This document shows, piece by piece, positions 55,507 through 64,000 of a DNA stretch of 64,000 nucleotides (position 1 is the stretch's first letter; every line of letters starts with the position of its first letter). The DNA is from Neorhizobium populisoli (lineage in GTDB: Bacteria > Pseudomonadota > Alphaproteobacteria > Rhizobiales > Rhizobiaceae). The notes beneath the pieces were generated by a model. The model saw only the letters and a list, made by a program, of their open reading frames with translations. It had not been told where the DNA came from and did no database searches. A program made the position numbers and the translations under genes. The stretch is taken from positions 372,001 to 436,000 of the forward strand of contig NZ_JAHYCB010000002.1 in assembly GCF_019430945.1 (NCBI RefSeq), in the 5' to 3' direction.

Positions 55507-56187
55507 TCAGACCGGAAACAGCGAGAGAAACTTTCTTTCGCCTTCCGGCGTGAACAGCACGGCGCGGCTCTCGAGGCTGCGCCGTGCCCAGCCTTTTTCC
55601 ATGAAGTTCTGCAACAGCGCCTTGCCGAGCGTTCCTGCCAGATGCGAGCGCCGCTCGCTCCAGTCGAGGCAGGATTTGCAGAGCGGCCGGCGGTTGGCGG
55701 CAAGCTTGCCGATATCGATACCGAGCGCCGAGAGCTCGCCTTGACCGCCCTCGGTCACCTTCAGGTTCTCGCCGTCGCTTTCGATCACCTCGCGTGCCAC
55801 GAAACTGTCGAGCATCCGCACCCCGTAATCGCCTGCCAGATGATCGTAACAGACCCGCGCCTTGCGCAGCGCCGGGTCCTTCGGTCCCGGCTTGTGGCGC
55901 AGATGGCCGCGGCTTGCGGCAAAACCCATCATGCTTTCGATCAGCGTGCCGACGGCGGCATCGGCCAGCGTGAAATAACGATGCCGGCCCTGCTTACGCT
56001 GGGCGATCAATCCGCCATCCTCGAGCTTCGACAGATGCGAACTGGCCGTCTGCAGTGTAACGCCGGCCGCCTGCGCCAGCTCCGTCGCCGTCAATGCCTG
56101 ACCGCCGATCAGCGCGGTCAGCATGTTGGCACGCGCGGGGTCGCCGATCAGCGTGCCGATGCGGGCAATATCCGGACCTTCTTTCAT
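55507..56187 (-). CDS. ArsR-type helix-turn-helix regulator
   Basis: 226 residues from the ATG at 56187 (MKEGPDIARIGTLIGDPARA). The winged helix (residues about 8-85) has the ArsR recognition part LTATELAQAAGVTLQTASSH and the wing KLEDGGLIAQRKQGRHRYFTL. The C-terminal 130 residues are an extra domain with three Cys (CYDHLAGDYGVRML, PLCKSCLDWSERRSH), longer than a standard ArsR protein. It probably controls the divergent NIPSNAP and ABM genes across a 90-bp gap. Confidence 0.85.
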   Translation of the reverse strand: MKEGPDIARIGTLIGDPARANMLTALIGGQALTATELAQAAGVTLQTASSHLSKLEDGGLIAQRKQGRHRYFTLADAAVGTLIESMMGFAASRGHLRHKPGPKDPALRKARVCYDHLAGDYGVRMLDSFVAREVIESDGENLKVTEGGQGELSALGIDIGKLAANRRPLCKSCLDWSERRSHLAGTLGKALLQNFMEKGWARRSLESRAVLFTPEGERKFLSLFPV

Positions 56188-56276
56188 GAAGCACCTTCTT
56201 TCATACTTCGATCGTAACCGAAGCATTCCTGTTGCGCAATGTGGCAAGACATCCACATCTGCAAAGGAGAAACGTC

Positions 56277-56606
56277 ATGATCACCTGCTTCATCCGTTAC
56301 GAGATCGACCCGTTCAAGAAGCAAGAATTCGCCGAATATGCCCGCAACTGGGGGCAGGCCATTCCCCGTTGCGGCGCCGATCTGATCGGCTATTTTGGTC
56401 CGCATGAGGGCTCGGCGACGACGGCTTATGGTGTCTACAATATCGAAAGCCTCGCCGCCTACGAAGCCTATCGCGCCCGGCTGACAGCCGATGCGCTCGG
56501 CCAGGAAAACTACGCCTTTTCGAAGCGCGAACGCTTCATCCTCAAGGAAGACCGTATCTTCCTGAAGAATGTGTCCCTGCCACACGGAGCTTTGGTAAAA
56601 CCATGA
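56277..56606 (+). CDS. NIPSNAP family protein
   Basis: 109 residues from the ATG at 56277, with a strong ribosome site (AAAGGAGAAACGTC). MITCFIRYEIDPFKKQEFAE and GCDLIGYF-like/ VYNIESLAAYEAYRARLTAD match the NIPSNAP-type dimeric alpha/beta barrel. Function unknown. It overlaps the next gene by four bases (ATGA). Confidence 0.82.
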   Translation: MITCFIRYEIDPFKKQEFAEYARNWGQAIPRCGADLIGYFGPHEGSATTAYGVYNIESLAAYEAYRARLTADALGQENYAFSKRERFILKEDRIFLKNVSLPHGALVKP

Positions 56607-56950
56607 TCGCCGTCATTTTCGAAGTCGTGCCCGCCGAGGGCGAACGCGACCACTATCTCGCCATCGCCGCCGGCCTCAAACCGACGCTGGAGCAGATGGA
56701 CGGGTTCATTTCCGTCGAACGGTTCGAAAGCCTCACGATGCCGGGGAAACTTCTGTCGCTGTCCTTCTGGCGCGACGAGGAGGCGGTGAAGGCATGGCGT
56801 AATGTCGAAGGTCATCGTGTCGCCCAGGCCAAGGGGAGGGGCGGGGTGTTTGCGGATTATCATTTGCGTATTGCGCATGTGGTGAGGGACTACGGCATGT
56901 TCGAGCGGGATGAGGCGCCGGGGGATAGCCGGGAGGTGCATGCGGGTTGA
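56603..56950 (+). CDS. Antibiotic biosynthesis monooxygenase (ABM) family protein
   Basis: 115 residues, one ferredoxin-like ABM domain: MIAVIFEVVPAEGERDHYLA, QMDGFISVERFESL, LSLSFWRDEEAVKAWRN. Such small proteins are cofactor-free oxygenases or heme- or quinone-binding proteins. It is translationally coupled to the NIPSNAP gene; the pair and the divergent ArsR gene look like a small regulated unit. Copy D of the repeat follows. Confidence 0.83.
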   Translation: MIAVIFEVVPAEGERDHYLAIAAGLKPTLEQMDGFISVERFESLTMPGKLLSLSFWRDEEAVKAWRNVEGHRVAQAKGRGGVFADYHLRIAHVVRDYGMFERDEAPGDSREVHAG

Positions 56951-56954
56951 TGGG

Positions 56955-57095
56955 CTCTCCAATCTCCCCCCTTGCGGGGGAGATGTCGCCGGAGGCGACA
57001 GAGGGGGGTGGTTCAGCAAACTCGACGGTAGAGGTTGTAGCACCACCCCCATCTGTCAGCTCCGCTGACATCTTCCCCGCAAGGGGGAAGATGGG
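56955..57095. repeat. Class 2 palindromic repeat, copy D
   Basis: 141 bp, the reverse orientation of copy B: CTCTCCAATCTCCCCCC..GGGGGAGATGTCGCC at the left, GGGGGGTGGT to ACCACCCCC in the middle, and CATCTTCCCC..GGGGAAGATG at the right. It lies between the converging ABM and vWA genes and could end both transcripts. Confidence 0.85.
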
Positions 57096-57111
57096 CGCTT
57101 GCCTCACCCAA

Positions 57112-58779
57112 TCAATCCAAACTTACCTCACTCCGCTCGCCCGCCTTCACCGTCACCGGCTTTTCCTTCGGCGCCGTATCACCGGTAAACGTTGCGCGGG
57201 CGATATAGTCGCCGGGGGGCACAGTGTCCTGCCATTCCGGGCCGTAGGTGGCGGTGATTTCCTTGCGGTTGCCCTGGATATCCTTTTTCGCCGACACGAC
57301 CTCGATCCGGTCGGCACCTGTGGCGGTGATCGCAATGACGCCGCCGTTGATGTTCACGGTCACGTTCTTGGCCTGGCCGGCGCTGAGCGTAAACGCCGTC
57401 TCGCCGACCGCCTTGCCGAGCGTCGCGACCAGCAGATAGTCGCCGGTCGGCGCATCCAGCTTTGCATCGTTGCCGTAATTGTAGGCCACGGTCTTGCGGC
57501 TGCCGTCGATATTCTTCTTCGGCGGCACGATCTCGAAAAAGATCTCGCGCGAATCGACATCCGGCCCGCCATCCGCATACACCGCCTTGGCCGTGACGAT
57601 GCCGGAGCCGATGATGATCTCATGGGTGAGGATTTCGCCAGCCTTGACCGTCAGCGTCTCTTCCACGCTGGCCGGTCCGATCGTTGCCTTGATCGCGGCG
57701 TCGCCGGCGGAAATATAGGTGACCTTCTGCCCGTATTCGGTCACTTCATAATCGCCGAATTTCAGTTCCAGCACGGCATTGCTGTCCGGCTCGGCGCCTT
57801 TTGCCCGGCGCGGAACGAGCGTCACCTGCGCCGCATCGAAATTGACGAAGGGTTTGGCGACATCGTTGTCCTTCACCTCGAAGGGCACGTTGCGCACGAT
57901 CACGCCGTGCAGGGTGGCAACCCCCAGATATTTGCCAGGGTCGAGATGTGTCGAGAAATGCGCCTTGTAGGCGGTCTCGACGGGATCCTCGGCCGGATTG
58001 TCATTGGCATCCAGCAGGAAGAACTTCCACTGGATGTCGTTGTTTTCGCCAAGCGAGGCGCCGCCTTCGGCAAGCACGGCATCCGGCTGGACGTTCATCG
58101 CAACCTTGGGGGCCGGCGGAGGCGAGGCAGGGGCGGGCTTGGGCGCCGGCGCCGGCTGCGGTTTTTCGACGACGGTTTTCTTCAAAGCATCGGTCAGTTG
58201 CTTTGCATCGGAGGCCTGGAAATACTTGCCGCCGGTATTGTCCGCCAGGCAGGCGACCTGCTTGCCTTCTTCCTTGGTCAACCCGAAACCGACCACATGC
58301 ACGGTAAAATCGACGCCGCTCTTTTCAAGCGCGCTGGCCAGCGCGCAAGGGTCCGCTTCGCAGGTTTCCAGCCCGTCCGTCACAAGGATGACGGTCGCCT
58401 TCTCCTCGGTATACTTGAGCGCTTCGGCAGCCTCTTTCACGGCTTCGGAAAGCGGCGTCTTGCCCTTTGGCGTAATGCCTTTGACGAAGCTGCGGATATT
58501 GTCGGCAGTTCCCGTCGCCGGGGGAATGGCAAGCTCGATATCGCTGCAGGAGCCCTTGTCGCGATGGCCGTAGACCATCAGGCCGATGGCACTGTCGGAC
58601 GGTACCGATTTCAGCACGGAGCCGAGCGTCTCGCGGGCGATATCGATCTTGGCCTTGCCGCCGATCTGGCCCCACATGGAACCCGATGCATCCAGGACGA
58701 TGATCGATTGATCTGCTGCAACTGCAGTAAAGCTGAATAAGACAGAAGCAAGAAGGGTAATGGCCGCAAGAAACCGCAT
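57112..58779 (-). CDS. Secreted von Willebrand factor A domain protein
   Basis: 555 residues. A signal peptide (MRFLAAITLLASVLFSFTAV) is followed by a vWA domain with an intact MIDAS (VLDASGSMWGQIGG, the T in GKTPLSEAV, and VTDGLETC). A proline/alanine linker (PQPAPAPKPAPASPPP) around residue 205-225 leads to a large beta-rich region of repeated Ig-like segments (e.g. PPGDYIARATF, PTGDYLLVATLG, YLGVATLHG). The role may be metal-dependent adhesion or protein assembly in the periplasm; partner unknown. Monocistronic. Confidence 0.82.
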   Translation of the reverse strand: MRFLAAITLLASVLFSFTAVAADQSIIVLDASGSMWGQIGGKAKIDIARETLGSVLKSVPSDSAIGLMVYGHRDKGSCSDIELAIPPATGTADNIRSFVKGITPKGKTPLSEAVKEAAEALKYTEEKATVILVTDGLETCEADPCALASALEKSGVDFTVHVVGFGLTKEEGKQVACLADNTGGKYFQASDAKQLTDALKKTVVEKPQPAPAPKPAPASPPPAPKVAMNVQPDAVLAEGGASLGENNDIQWKFFLLDANDNPAEDPVETAYKAHFSTHLDPGKYLGVATLHGVIVRNVPFEVKDNDVAKPFVNFDAAQVTLVPRRAKGAEPDSNAVLELKFGDYEVTEYGQKVTYISAGDAAIKATIGPASVEETLTVKAGEILTHEIIIGSGIVTAKAVYADGGPDVDSREIFFEIVPPKKNIDGSRKTVAYNYGNDAKLDAPTGDYLLVATLGKAVGETAFTLSAGQAKNVTVNINGGVIAITATGADRIEVVSAKKDIQGNRKEITATYGPEWQDTVPPGDYIARATFTGDTAPKEKPVTVKAGERSEVSLD

Positions 58780-58909
58780 GGATGCTCCCCCTGTATATTG
58801 CGGCGTAACCTGTCACAGGCGGCAGTCAGCGGCAACAAGAATTCTCCGCGAAAAAATTTGTTCCAGAATGACGATTTTCTCATTTTTTACCAGTTTGGTT
58901 CAGGCTTTA

Positions 58910-58930
58910 GTAACCAACATAGGTAACCAT
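58910..58930 (+). promoter_or_regulatory. Direct repeat GTAACCA before ccrM
   Basis: GTAACCA at 58910 and again at 58923 (13 bp apart), the second continuing as GTAACCAT, close to the AACCAT half-site of rhizobial CtrA. It lies about 45-65 bp before the ccrM ATG. Spacing does not match TTAA-N7-TTAA, so the link is tentative. Confidence 0.4.
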
Positions 58931-58942
58931 AACAGTCAGTAA

Positions 58943-60106
<1,164 letters not shown>

Positions 60107-60200
60107 TCCACCGGTCCGGTTTCACGAAACCCATTCGTGAGAGCCAAGTCGCAGAATTCCTTGTTCGGTTTTGTACCTCTAGTCCCGAACGAGGATAATT

Positions 60201-60239
60201 GACGCCCGGGGAGGCTGACCCCGGGCGTCATTTTATTTT
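60201..60239 (+). terminator. Strong terminator of ccrM
   Basis: GACGCCCGGGG-AGGCTGA-CCCCGGGCGTC, a perfect 11-bp stem, followed by ATTTTATTTT. About 95 bp after the ccrM stop. Confidence 0.92.
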
Positions 60240-60367
60240 CAGGCGCTCCGATTGCAGCCGGTCGCCATCGCTTAATTGTGAATCTTACTCATTGCCCATG
60301 TTTGGCGTTTTGAACGCCGGCATCGTCTGAAGCGATGATGATAGGTCCGAGGCATCATCTCCCACCA

Positions 60368-60664
60368 TCAGAAGAACCTGATACGCTGCAGCCGGACGCG
60401 ATCGGAAAGCATCGAACGGCACGAGGTAATGTAGACCCCGCTGTCCGTCGTTGCGATATTGACTGACCCGTCCGCCTCGAAGACCTCACGCGTCTCTTCG
60501 AATATGGTGAGGTCGGCATATCTCGTGGTGACAGTGAAGACATTTCCGTCACGATGCACATGAACCGCCTTTGTAAATCCATCTTTGACGTCGAACGGAA
60601 ATTCCTGGCTGAAATTTTCCTGCGATGCCTCGAATTCATTCTGGGTTTTGCTGGGGACATACAT
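60368..60664 (-). CDS. Small hypothetical protein, doubtful
   Basis: 98 codons from the ATG at 60664 (MYVPSKTQNEFEASQENF). Unrecognised, no signal peptide. The composition is less GC-rich than the surroundings. There is no clear ribosome site, and a TTG start six codons upstream is also possible. It lies in the accessory interval between ccrM and the HAD/mutY genes. Could be spurious. Confidence 0.4.
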   Translation of the reverse strand: MYVPSKTQNEFEASQENFSQEFPFDVKDGFTKAVHVHRDGNVFTVTTRYADLTIFEETREVFEADGSVNIATTDSGVYITSCRSMLSDRVRLQRIRFF

Positions 60665-60893
60665 CGAAGGGCAATCGTCCAATGGATATAGTAGCGACCA
60701 TTTCTGTATATTGCTGTCGCAGCAGACTGTTTTCGTCGATGACGGCTTGTAATGCGGCCTGATTTTTCAGTATCGTGGATAGGAAAGTTAGCAGTTATCG
60801 CAGGTTGTGCACGTCCCTATGTCAGAAAATGCTGTCACTGATCTCCGCAACGCAAGAAAAACACAGCGATATTGCAGGGAAATTAGTCCAAAA

Positions 60894-60916
60894 AAATTCA
60901 CCTGTAAATTGAATTT
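60894..60916. promoter_or_regulatory. Inverted repeat before the S24-type regulator (candidate operator)
   Basis: AAATTCA-CCTGTAAAT-TGAATTT, two perfect 7-bp arms with a nine-base spacer, ending 19 bp before the ATG at 60936. The position fits autoregulation. Confidence 0.45.
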
Positions 60917-60935
60917 CGGCTTGTGAGTTCAGAAA

Positions 60936-61736
60936 ATGCACATTCCTGTTCATGATCCTGTGCGTAGACGGAAGATTGAAAAAGCACTCAGCAAGTTTTC
61001 GCAGAACTGGGCGGGTCTCGACGACCGTCGCCGCGCAACGGCAATCAAGGTGTTGATTCTCTGCGAACTTCTTGGCGGCCGGGGCCGGGTCGTGGAATTG
61101 CTGGACCTCAAGGACAACACGCTCGACAACTATCGCCATGGCCGTACTGAACCGCGCCACAGCACCCTGAATGCCATGGCCGAACATGCGGGAGTGCCGA
61201 TCGAATTTCTGGGACACGACTGGTCATTCGAGGGCGGCGAGATACGGGTTCTGTCGCCGGAACCGTCTTACACCGGCTTCTCGGAGGTTTCCGCGCTGGG
61301 GGAGGCCTCTCCCTTTCTGGATATTCCCGACCGCATCATCATTCCGGGATATGACGAAATCCGCACGCCCGGCGGCCAATCAAGCCGATACACGGATATT
61401 CTGGTCGCCATTCCGCAGGCCTTTCTGGCCAGGATAGAGGTCGATCCGGCCAATCTGCGGATATTGTCGGCCAAGGGTGACAGCATGGCGCCGACCATAT
61501 TCGACGGCGCGCCGCTCTTGGTCGATACCAGCGACCGCAAGCTGCAGGACGGACGCATCTACGCTTTCGACGTGGATGGCGAAGTATTGCTTCGCCGTAT
61601 CCAACGGCTACCCAGCGGCGATATCGAACTGCTGCCCGACAACGTTACGCGCTATCGCCCGCAATTGCTGGAAAAGCATAAAATAATGGACCTGACGGTG
61701 CTCGGACGGGTCTGCAGCGGCACCTGGATTCTCTGA
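60936..61736 (+). CDS. Phage-repressor-like regulator with S24 (LexA-type) C-terminal domain
   Basis: 266 residues. The N-terminal 90 residues are a helix-turn-helix-like domain of a divergent type (LLGGRGRVVELLDLKDNTLD). The C-terminal domain resembles S24 peptidases: the nucleophile Ser is in LSAKGDSMAPTIFDGA, but the position of the general-base Lys reads GEVLLRRIQRLP, with Arg in place of Lys (family: VKRL). It may therefore bind and dimerise without self-cleavage. It lies in an AT-richer gap between ccrM and the HAD gene and looks like a remnant or domesticated phage-type repressor; no phage genes are nearby. Confidence 0.75.
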   Translation: MHIPVHDPVRRRKIEKALSKFSQNWAGLDDRRRATAIKVLILCELLGGRGRVVELLDLKDNTLDNYRHGRTEPRHSTLNAMAEHAGVPIEFLGHDWSFEGGEIRVLSPEPSYTGFSEVSALGEASPFLDIPDRIIIPGYDEIRTPGGQSSRYTDILVAIPQAFLARIEVDPANLRILSAKGDSMAPTIFDGAPLLVDTSDRKLQDGRIYAFDVDGEVLLRRIQRLPSGDIELLPDNVTRYRPQLLEKHKIMDLTVLGRVCSGTWIL

Positions 61737-61779
61737 CAGCATATCGAACGCTACTGCTGCGCAGATCTTTGGCGCCATG

Positions 61780-61816
61780 AAAAGGGCGAGCAACGAAAGC
61801 GCCGATCGCGCTCGCC
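61780..61816 (-). terminator. Terminator of the HAD hydrolase gene
   Basis: On the minus strand GGCGAGC ... GCTCGCC, with a loop of about 18 bases, is followed by CTTTTC. Just after the HAD gene's stop. Confidence 0.6.
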
Positions 61817-61824
61817 GCTTATCG

Positions 61825-62439
61825 TCAGATATCGATCCCGTGCGCGATCAGGTCCTTTCGCAGTGTTTCCGGGTCCTTGAAATGCACGGCCTGCCAGCCG
61901 GCGGCCCGCGCGCCTTCTACGTTCGGATAGCTGTCGTCGATGAAGATCGTCGCTTCCGGCGTCAGCCCGAAGTCGCGGGCATGTTTCTCGTAGATCGCCA
62001 CATCCGGCTTGATCAGGCCGATTTCGCCCGACACCGTGACGCCGCGTGGCTTGTCCAGAAACGGAAACATTTTTCGCGCCTGCACGAACGTATCGGCGGC
62101 GAAATTGGTCAGCATCGTCACGTCGCGGCCCTTGCCGATCAGACCTTCCATGATGGCGACCGAGCCGTCATAGGCATGCGGCACCATCTCGTGCCAGTAT
62201 GTGCGGAAGGCGTGGATATTGTCCGCATGCGCCGGATGGTCGGCGATCAGCAGCGCTTCGGCATCTTCCCATTTCCGGCCGCGATCCTGTTCGAGGTTCC
62301 ATTCATGGGTGCAGACATTGGCGAAGAACCACTGGCGTTCGGCTTCGTCCGGAATGATGCGGCTATAGGGCAGGTTGGGATCGTAATGGATCAGAACCTT
62401 GCCGATGTCGAAGACGATGTGGTCGATCTTGGCCGCCAT
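61825..62439 (-). CDS. HAD family hydrolase (YihX-like)
   Basis: 204 residues. Motif I is HIVFDIGKVLIHYDPNLPY: the first Asp is present and the second is Gly, as in the DxG variants of YihX-like and dehalogenase-type enzymes. MLTNFAADTFVQARK (motif II), IGLIKPDVAIYEKHARDF (Lys) and TIFIDDSYPNVEGARAAGW (motif IV) are intact. Substrate unknown. It lies 49 bp after mutY. Confidence 0.88.
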   Translation of the reverse strand: MAAKIDHIVFDIGKVLIHYDPNLPYSRIIPDEAERQWFFANVCTHEWNLEQDRGRKWEDAEALLIADHPAHADNIHAFRTYWHEMVPHAYDGSVAIMEGLIGKGRDVTMLTNFAADTFVQARKMFPFLDKPRGVTVSGEIGLIKPDVAIYEKHARDFGLTPEATIFIDDSYPNVEGARAAGWQAVHFKDPETLRKDLIAHGIDI

Positions 62440-62487
62440 GAATTTCCTCTTTGAGATGGATTGCGCGATTTGGGTGGAAGCTTCGGT

Positions 62488-63573
62488 TTAGACGAAAGCC
62501 AGTGGAATAGCTTGGGCAATGGCTTTTTTCATCACAGTCGGCAGGGCCTGGGCCTCTAGATTGGCAACCGGCTCCCACCATCCGTCGTCGACGATCACTT
62601 TCGGCGTCTGCGCCCGGAAGATCGAGAGGCGGAGCTCGAAATGGGTGAAGACATGCGTGACGGTGCCGCAAGCCTCCCAGTCGGCCTGAAAGGGCGCGTG
62701 ATCTACCGTCGAACCGCCGTCGATGCGAGAGGTCCAGGCGGTCGTCGGAACCTCGGTCATGCCGCCCAAAAGCCCGCTCGCGACACGGCGACGCAGCAGG
62801 ATCTCGCCATCCGGCGTCACCGCCACGAAGGCCGCCCCCAGCCGCACCGGCTTGTCCTTCTTCGCCGCCTTCACCGGAAAACGCTCCGGATCGTGCCCGG
62901 CAAAGGCCAGACAGTCGTCGCGGAAGGGACAGAGCGCGCAGGCCGGCCGTTTCGGCGTGCAGATCGTCGCACCGAGATCCATCATCGCCTGCGCGAAATC
63001 GCCGGGCCGGTCTGCCGGCGTCAGCTCGGCGACCTTCGCCTTCATCAGCGGCTTGGAGCCCGGAAGCGGCGCATCGATCGCGTAAAGCCGCGAAATGACG
63101 CGCTCCACATTGCCGTCCATCACCGCCGATTGTCGATTGAATGCGATCGCCGCAACCGCTGCCGAGGTATAGTCGCCGATGCCGGGAAGCGCTCGCAGGC
63201 CGTCTTCGGTGTCGGGAAACAATCCACCATGTTCCGAAGCGACGGCCTCGGCACATTTCTTCAGATTGCGGGCGCGGGCGTAATAGCCAAGCCCCGCCCA
63301 GGCCGCCATGACGTCATCCACAGGTGCTGCCGCGAGATCGGTGACCTCAGGCCAGAGCCCTAGAAACTTGGCGAAATAAGGTTTTACCGCCTGCACCGTC
63401 GTCTGCTGCAGCATCACTTCCGACAGCCAGATATGGTAGGGATCGGCCCGTTTTCCCGCCTTCGCCGCAGCCGGGCTCACCCGCCATGGCAGCTCCCGGT
63501 GATGCCGGTCGTACCAGGCGAGCAGCTGTCCCGGTAATTTCTGTGCATGGGTGAGGGGAGAGGTCTGGAGCAT
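62488..63573 (-). CDS. mutY: A/G-specific adenine glycosylase
   Basis: 361 residues. MutY removes adenine mispaired with 8-oxoguanine. The helix-hairpin-helix and catalytic Asp are in ALPGIGDYTSAAVAAIAF; the catalytic Glu helix is SEVMLQQTTVQAVKPYF; the 4Fe-4S cluster motif CTPKRPACALCPFRDDC has the right C-x6-C-x2-C-x5-C spacing. The C-terminal MutT-like domain that senses 8-oxoG starts near KPVRLGAAFVAVTPDGE. It is divergent from the DUF721 gene, 113 bp apart. Confidence 0.96.
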   Translation of the reverse strand: MLQTSPLTHAQKLPGQLLAWYDRHHRELPWRVSPAAAKAGKRADPYHIWLSEVMLQQTTVQAVKPYFAKFLGLWPEVTDLAAAPVDDVMAAWAGLGYYARARNLKKCAEAVASEHGGLFPDTEDGLRALPGIGDYTSAAVAAIAFNRQSAVMDGNVERVISRLYAIDAPLPGSKPLMKAKVAELTPADRPGDFAQAMMDLGATICTPKRPACALCPFRDDCLAFAGHDPERFPVKAAKKDKPVRLGAAFVAVTPDGEILLRRRVASGLLGGMTEVPTTAWTSRIDGGSTVDHAPFQADWEACGTVTHVFTHFELRLSIFRAQTPKVIVDDGWWEPVANLEAQALPTVMKKAIAQAIPLAFV

Positions 63574-63686
63574 CGTTTGCCGTGATGGAGGGATATCGCA
63601 TATACTTGAGAGAAGATTGCGCCGGCTTCAAGGATGCTGGAGATGAATAGGGCGCGTAACCCATCGGGTATCCTGAGTTATCCAAG

Positions 63687-64000
63687 ATGAATTATCCCAA
63701 GAAGCGCGAGCAGCAGATTGCCGAAGTGGCGAACGGCATCATTGATCCGGTGCTGGCCCGTCGCGCCGGCATTTCGACGGCTTTGCTCGGCTCCTGGGAC
63801 GAGATCGCCGGCGAGGAATTCGCCGATTGCACGCGGCCGGAGAAGATTGCCTGGCCGCGCCGCGACGAAGGCACGGGCTCCGGCGGCGGCCATCAGCCCG
63901 GCGTCTTGACGATCGCCTGCGAAGGGGCGAGGGCGCTTTTCCTCACCCACGCCCAGGGCGAGCTGATTGCCCGTATCAACGGCTTCTTTGGTTTTCCGGC
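63687..64000 (+). CDS. DUF721 / DciA-like protein, N-terminal part (cut by window edge)
   Basis: About 104 codons from the ATG at 63687 (MNYPKKREQQIAEVANGIID) to the right edge without a stop. The DUF721 signature is visible: SWDEIAGEEFADCTRPEKIA, LTIACEGARALFLTHAQGE and LIARINGFFGF. The family includes DciA, which loads the replicative helicase in many bacteria that lack DnaC, although rhizobial members are untested by me. In rhizobia mutY is often followed on this side by this gene, dsbA and smc. Confidence 0.82.
   Translation, partial: MNYPKKREQQIAEVANGIIDPVLARRAGISTALLGSWDEIAGEEFADCTRPEKIAWPRRDEGTGSGGGHQPGVLTIACEGARALFLTHAQGELIARINGFFGFP

Noticed and set aside
60240..60935. A prophage remnant around the S24-type regulator.
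   Set aside because: No integrase, attachment-site repeat, tRNA or phage structural gene is present; only the single regulator and one doubtful small frame.

Overview
The window is ordinary chromosomal DNA of an alphaproteobacterium, almost certainly a member of the Rhizobiaceae (Rhizobium / Neorhizobium / Agrobacterium / Ensifer group). The clues are a CcrM-type methyltransferase, an aa3 cytochrome oxidase operon running into ispH, thrB and rnhA, a BioR-type biotin regulator with its operator sequences, an IalB-like protein, and GC-rich palindromic repeats of the kind scattered through rhizobial genomes. From memory, the order pdxH, dnaJ, fabI, phosphatase, aroC, ribB, cox operon, thrB, rnhA, ccrM, mutY resembles the Ensifer meliloti chromosome; I could not check this. 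I see no rRNA, tRNA, CRISPR array, transposase or prophage.

Layout. 1-7.5 kb (minus): an alpha-glucan operon, glgE, treS-maltokinase fusion and glgB (cut by the left edge), which would turn trehalose/maltose into branched glucan through maltose 1-phosphate. 7.5-11.7 kb: accessory genes: an orphan TctC-type binding protein, a YjlB-type cupin, a frameshifted DUF3175 gene, a Gfo/Idh/MocA oxidoreductase and a BrnTA toxin-antitoxin pair. 11.7-24 kb: housekeeping genes (ribB, aroC, fabI, pdxH, a DnaJ protein) mixed with a c-di-GMP enzyme, a deacetylase and a TauE exporter. 24-27.7 kb: a MazG-like gene, then a minus-strand run ialB, ycxB-like, tldD and a hypothetical gene. 28-37.5 kb (plus): the cox operon with assembly genes, then DUF1304, ispH, thrB and rnhA. 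37.6-42.6 kb: mixed small genes. 42.9-49.4 kb (minus): thrC, M16 peptidase, acetyltransferase and a second c-di-GMP protein. 49.5-53.2 kb: a lipoprotein and a large autotransporter. 53.2-57 kb: a HAD phosphatase, bioR, bioY and an ArsR regulator divergent from two small monooxygenase-like genes. 57-64 kb: a vWA protein, ccrM, an S24-type regulator, a HAD hydrolase, mutY and the start of a DUF721/DciA-like gene.

The least ordinary signals are: a five-base tandem repeat that throws a DUF3175 gene out of frame; a GlgE carrying a second, catalytically dead GH13-like half; a palindromic repeat that lies in frame inside the 5' end of a GGDEF/EAL gene; and several strong operator-like sequences (FNR/FixK-type before the aa3 oxidase, two BioR boxes around bioY, a full TTAA-N7-TTAA CtrA-type box before the autotransporter, and a perfect 17-bp palindrome before fabI). 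I found no clearly new multi-gene system.
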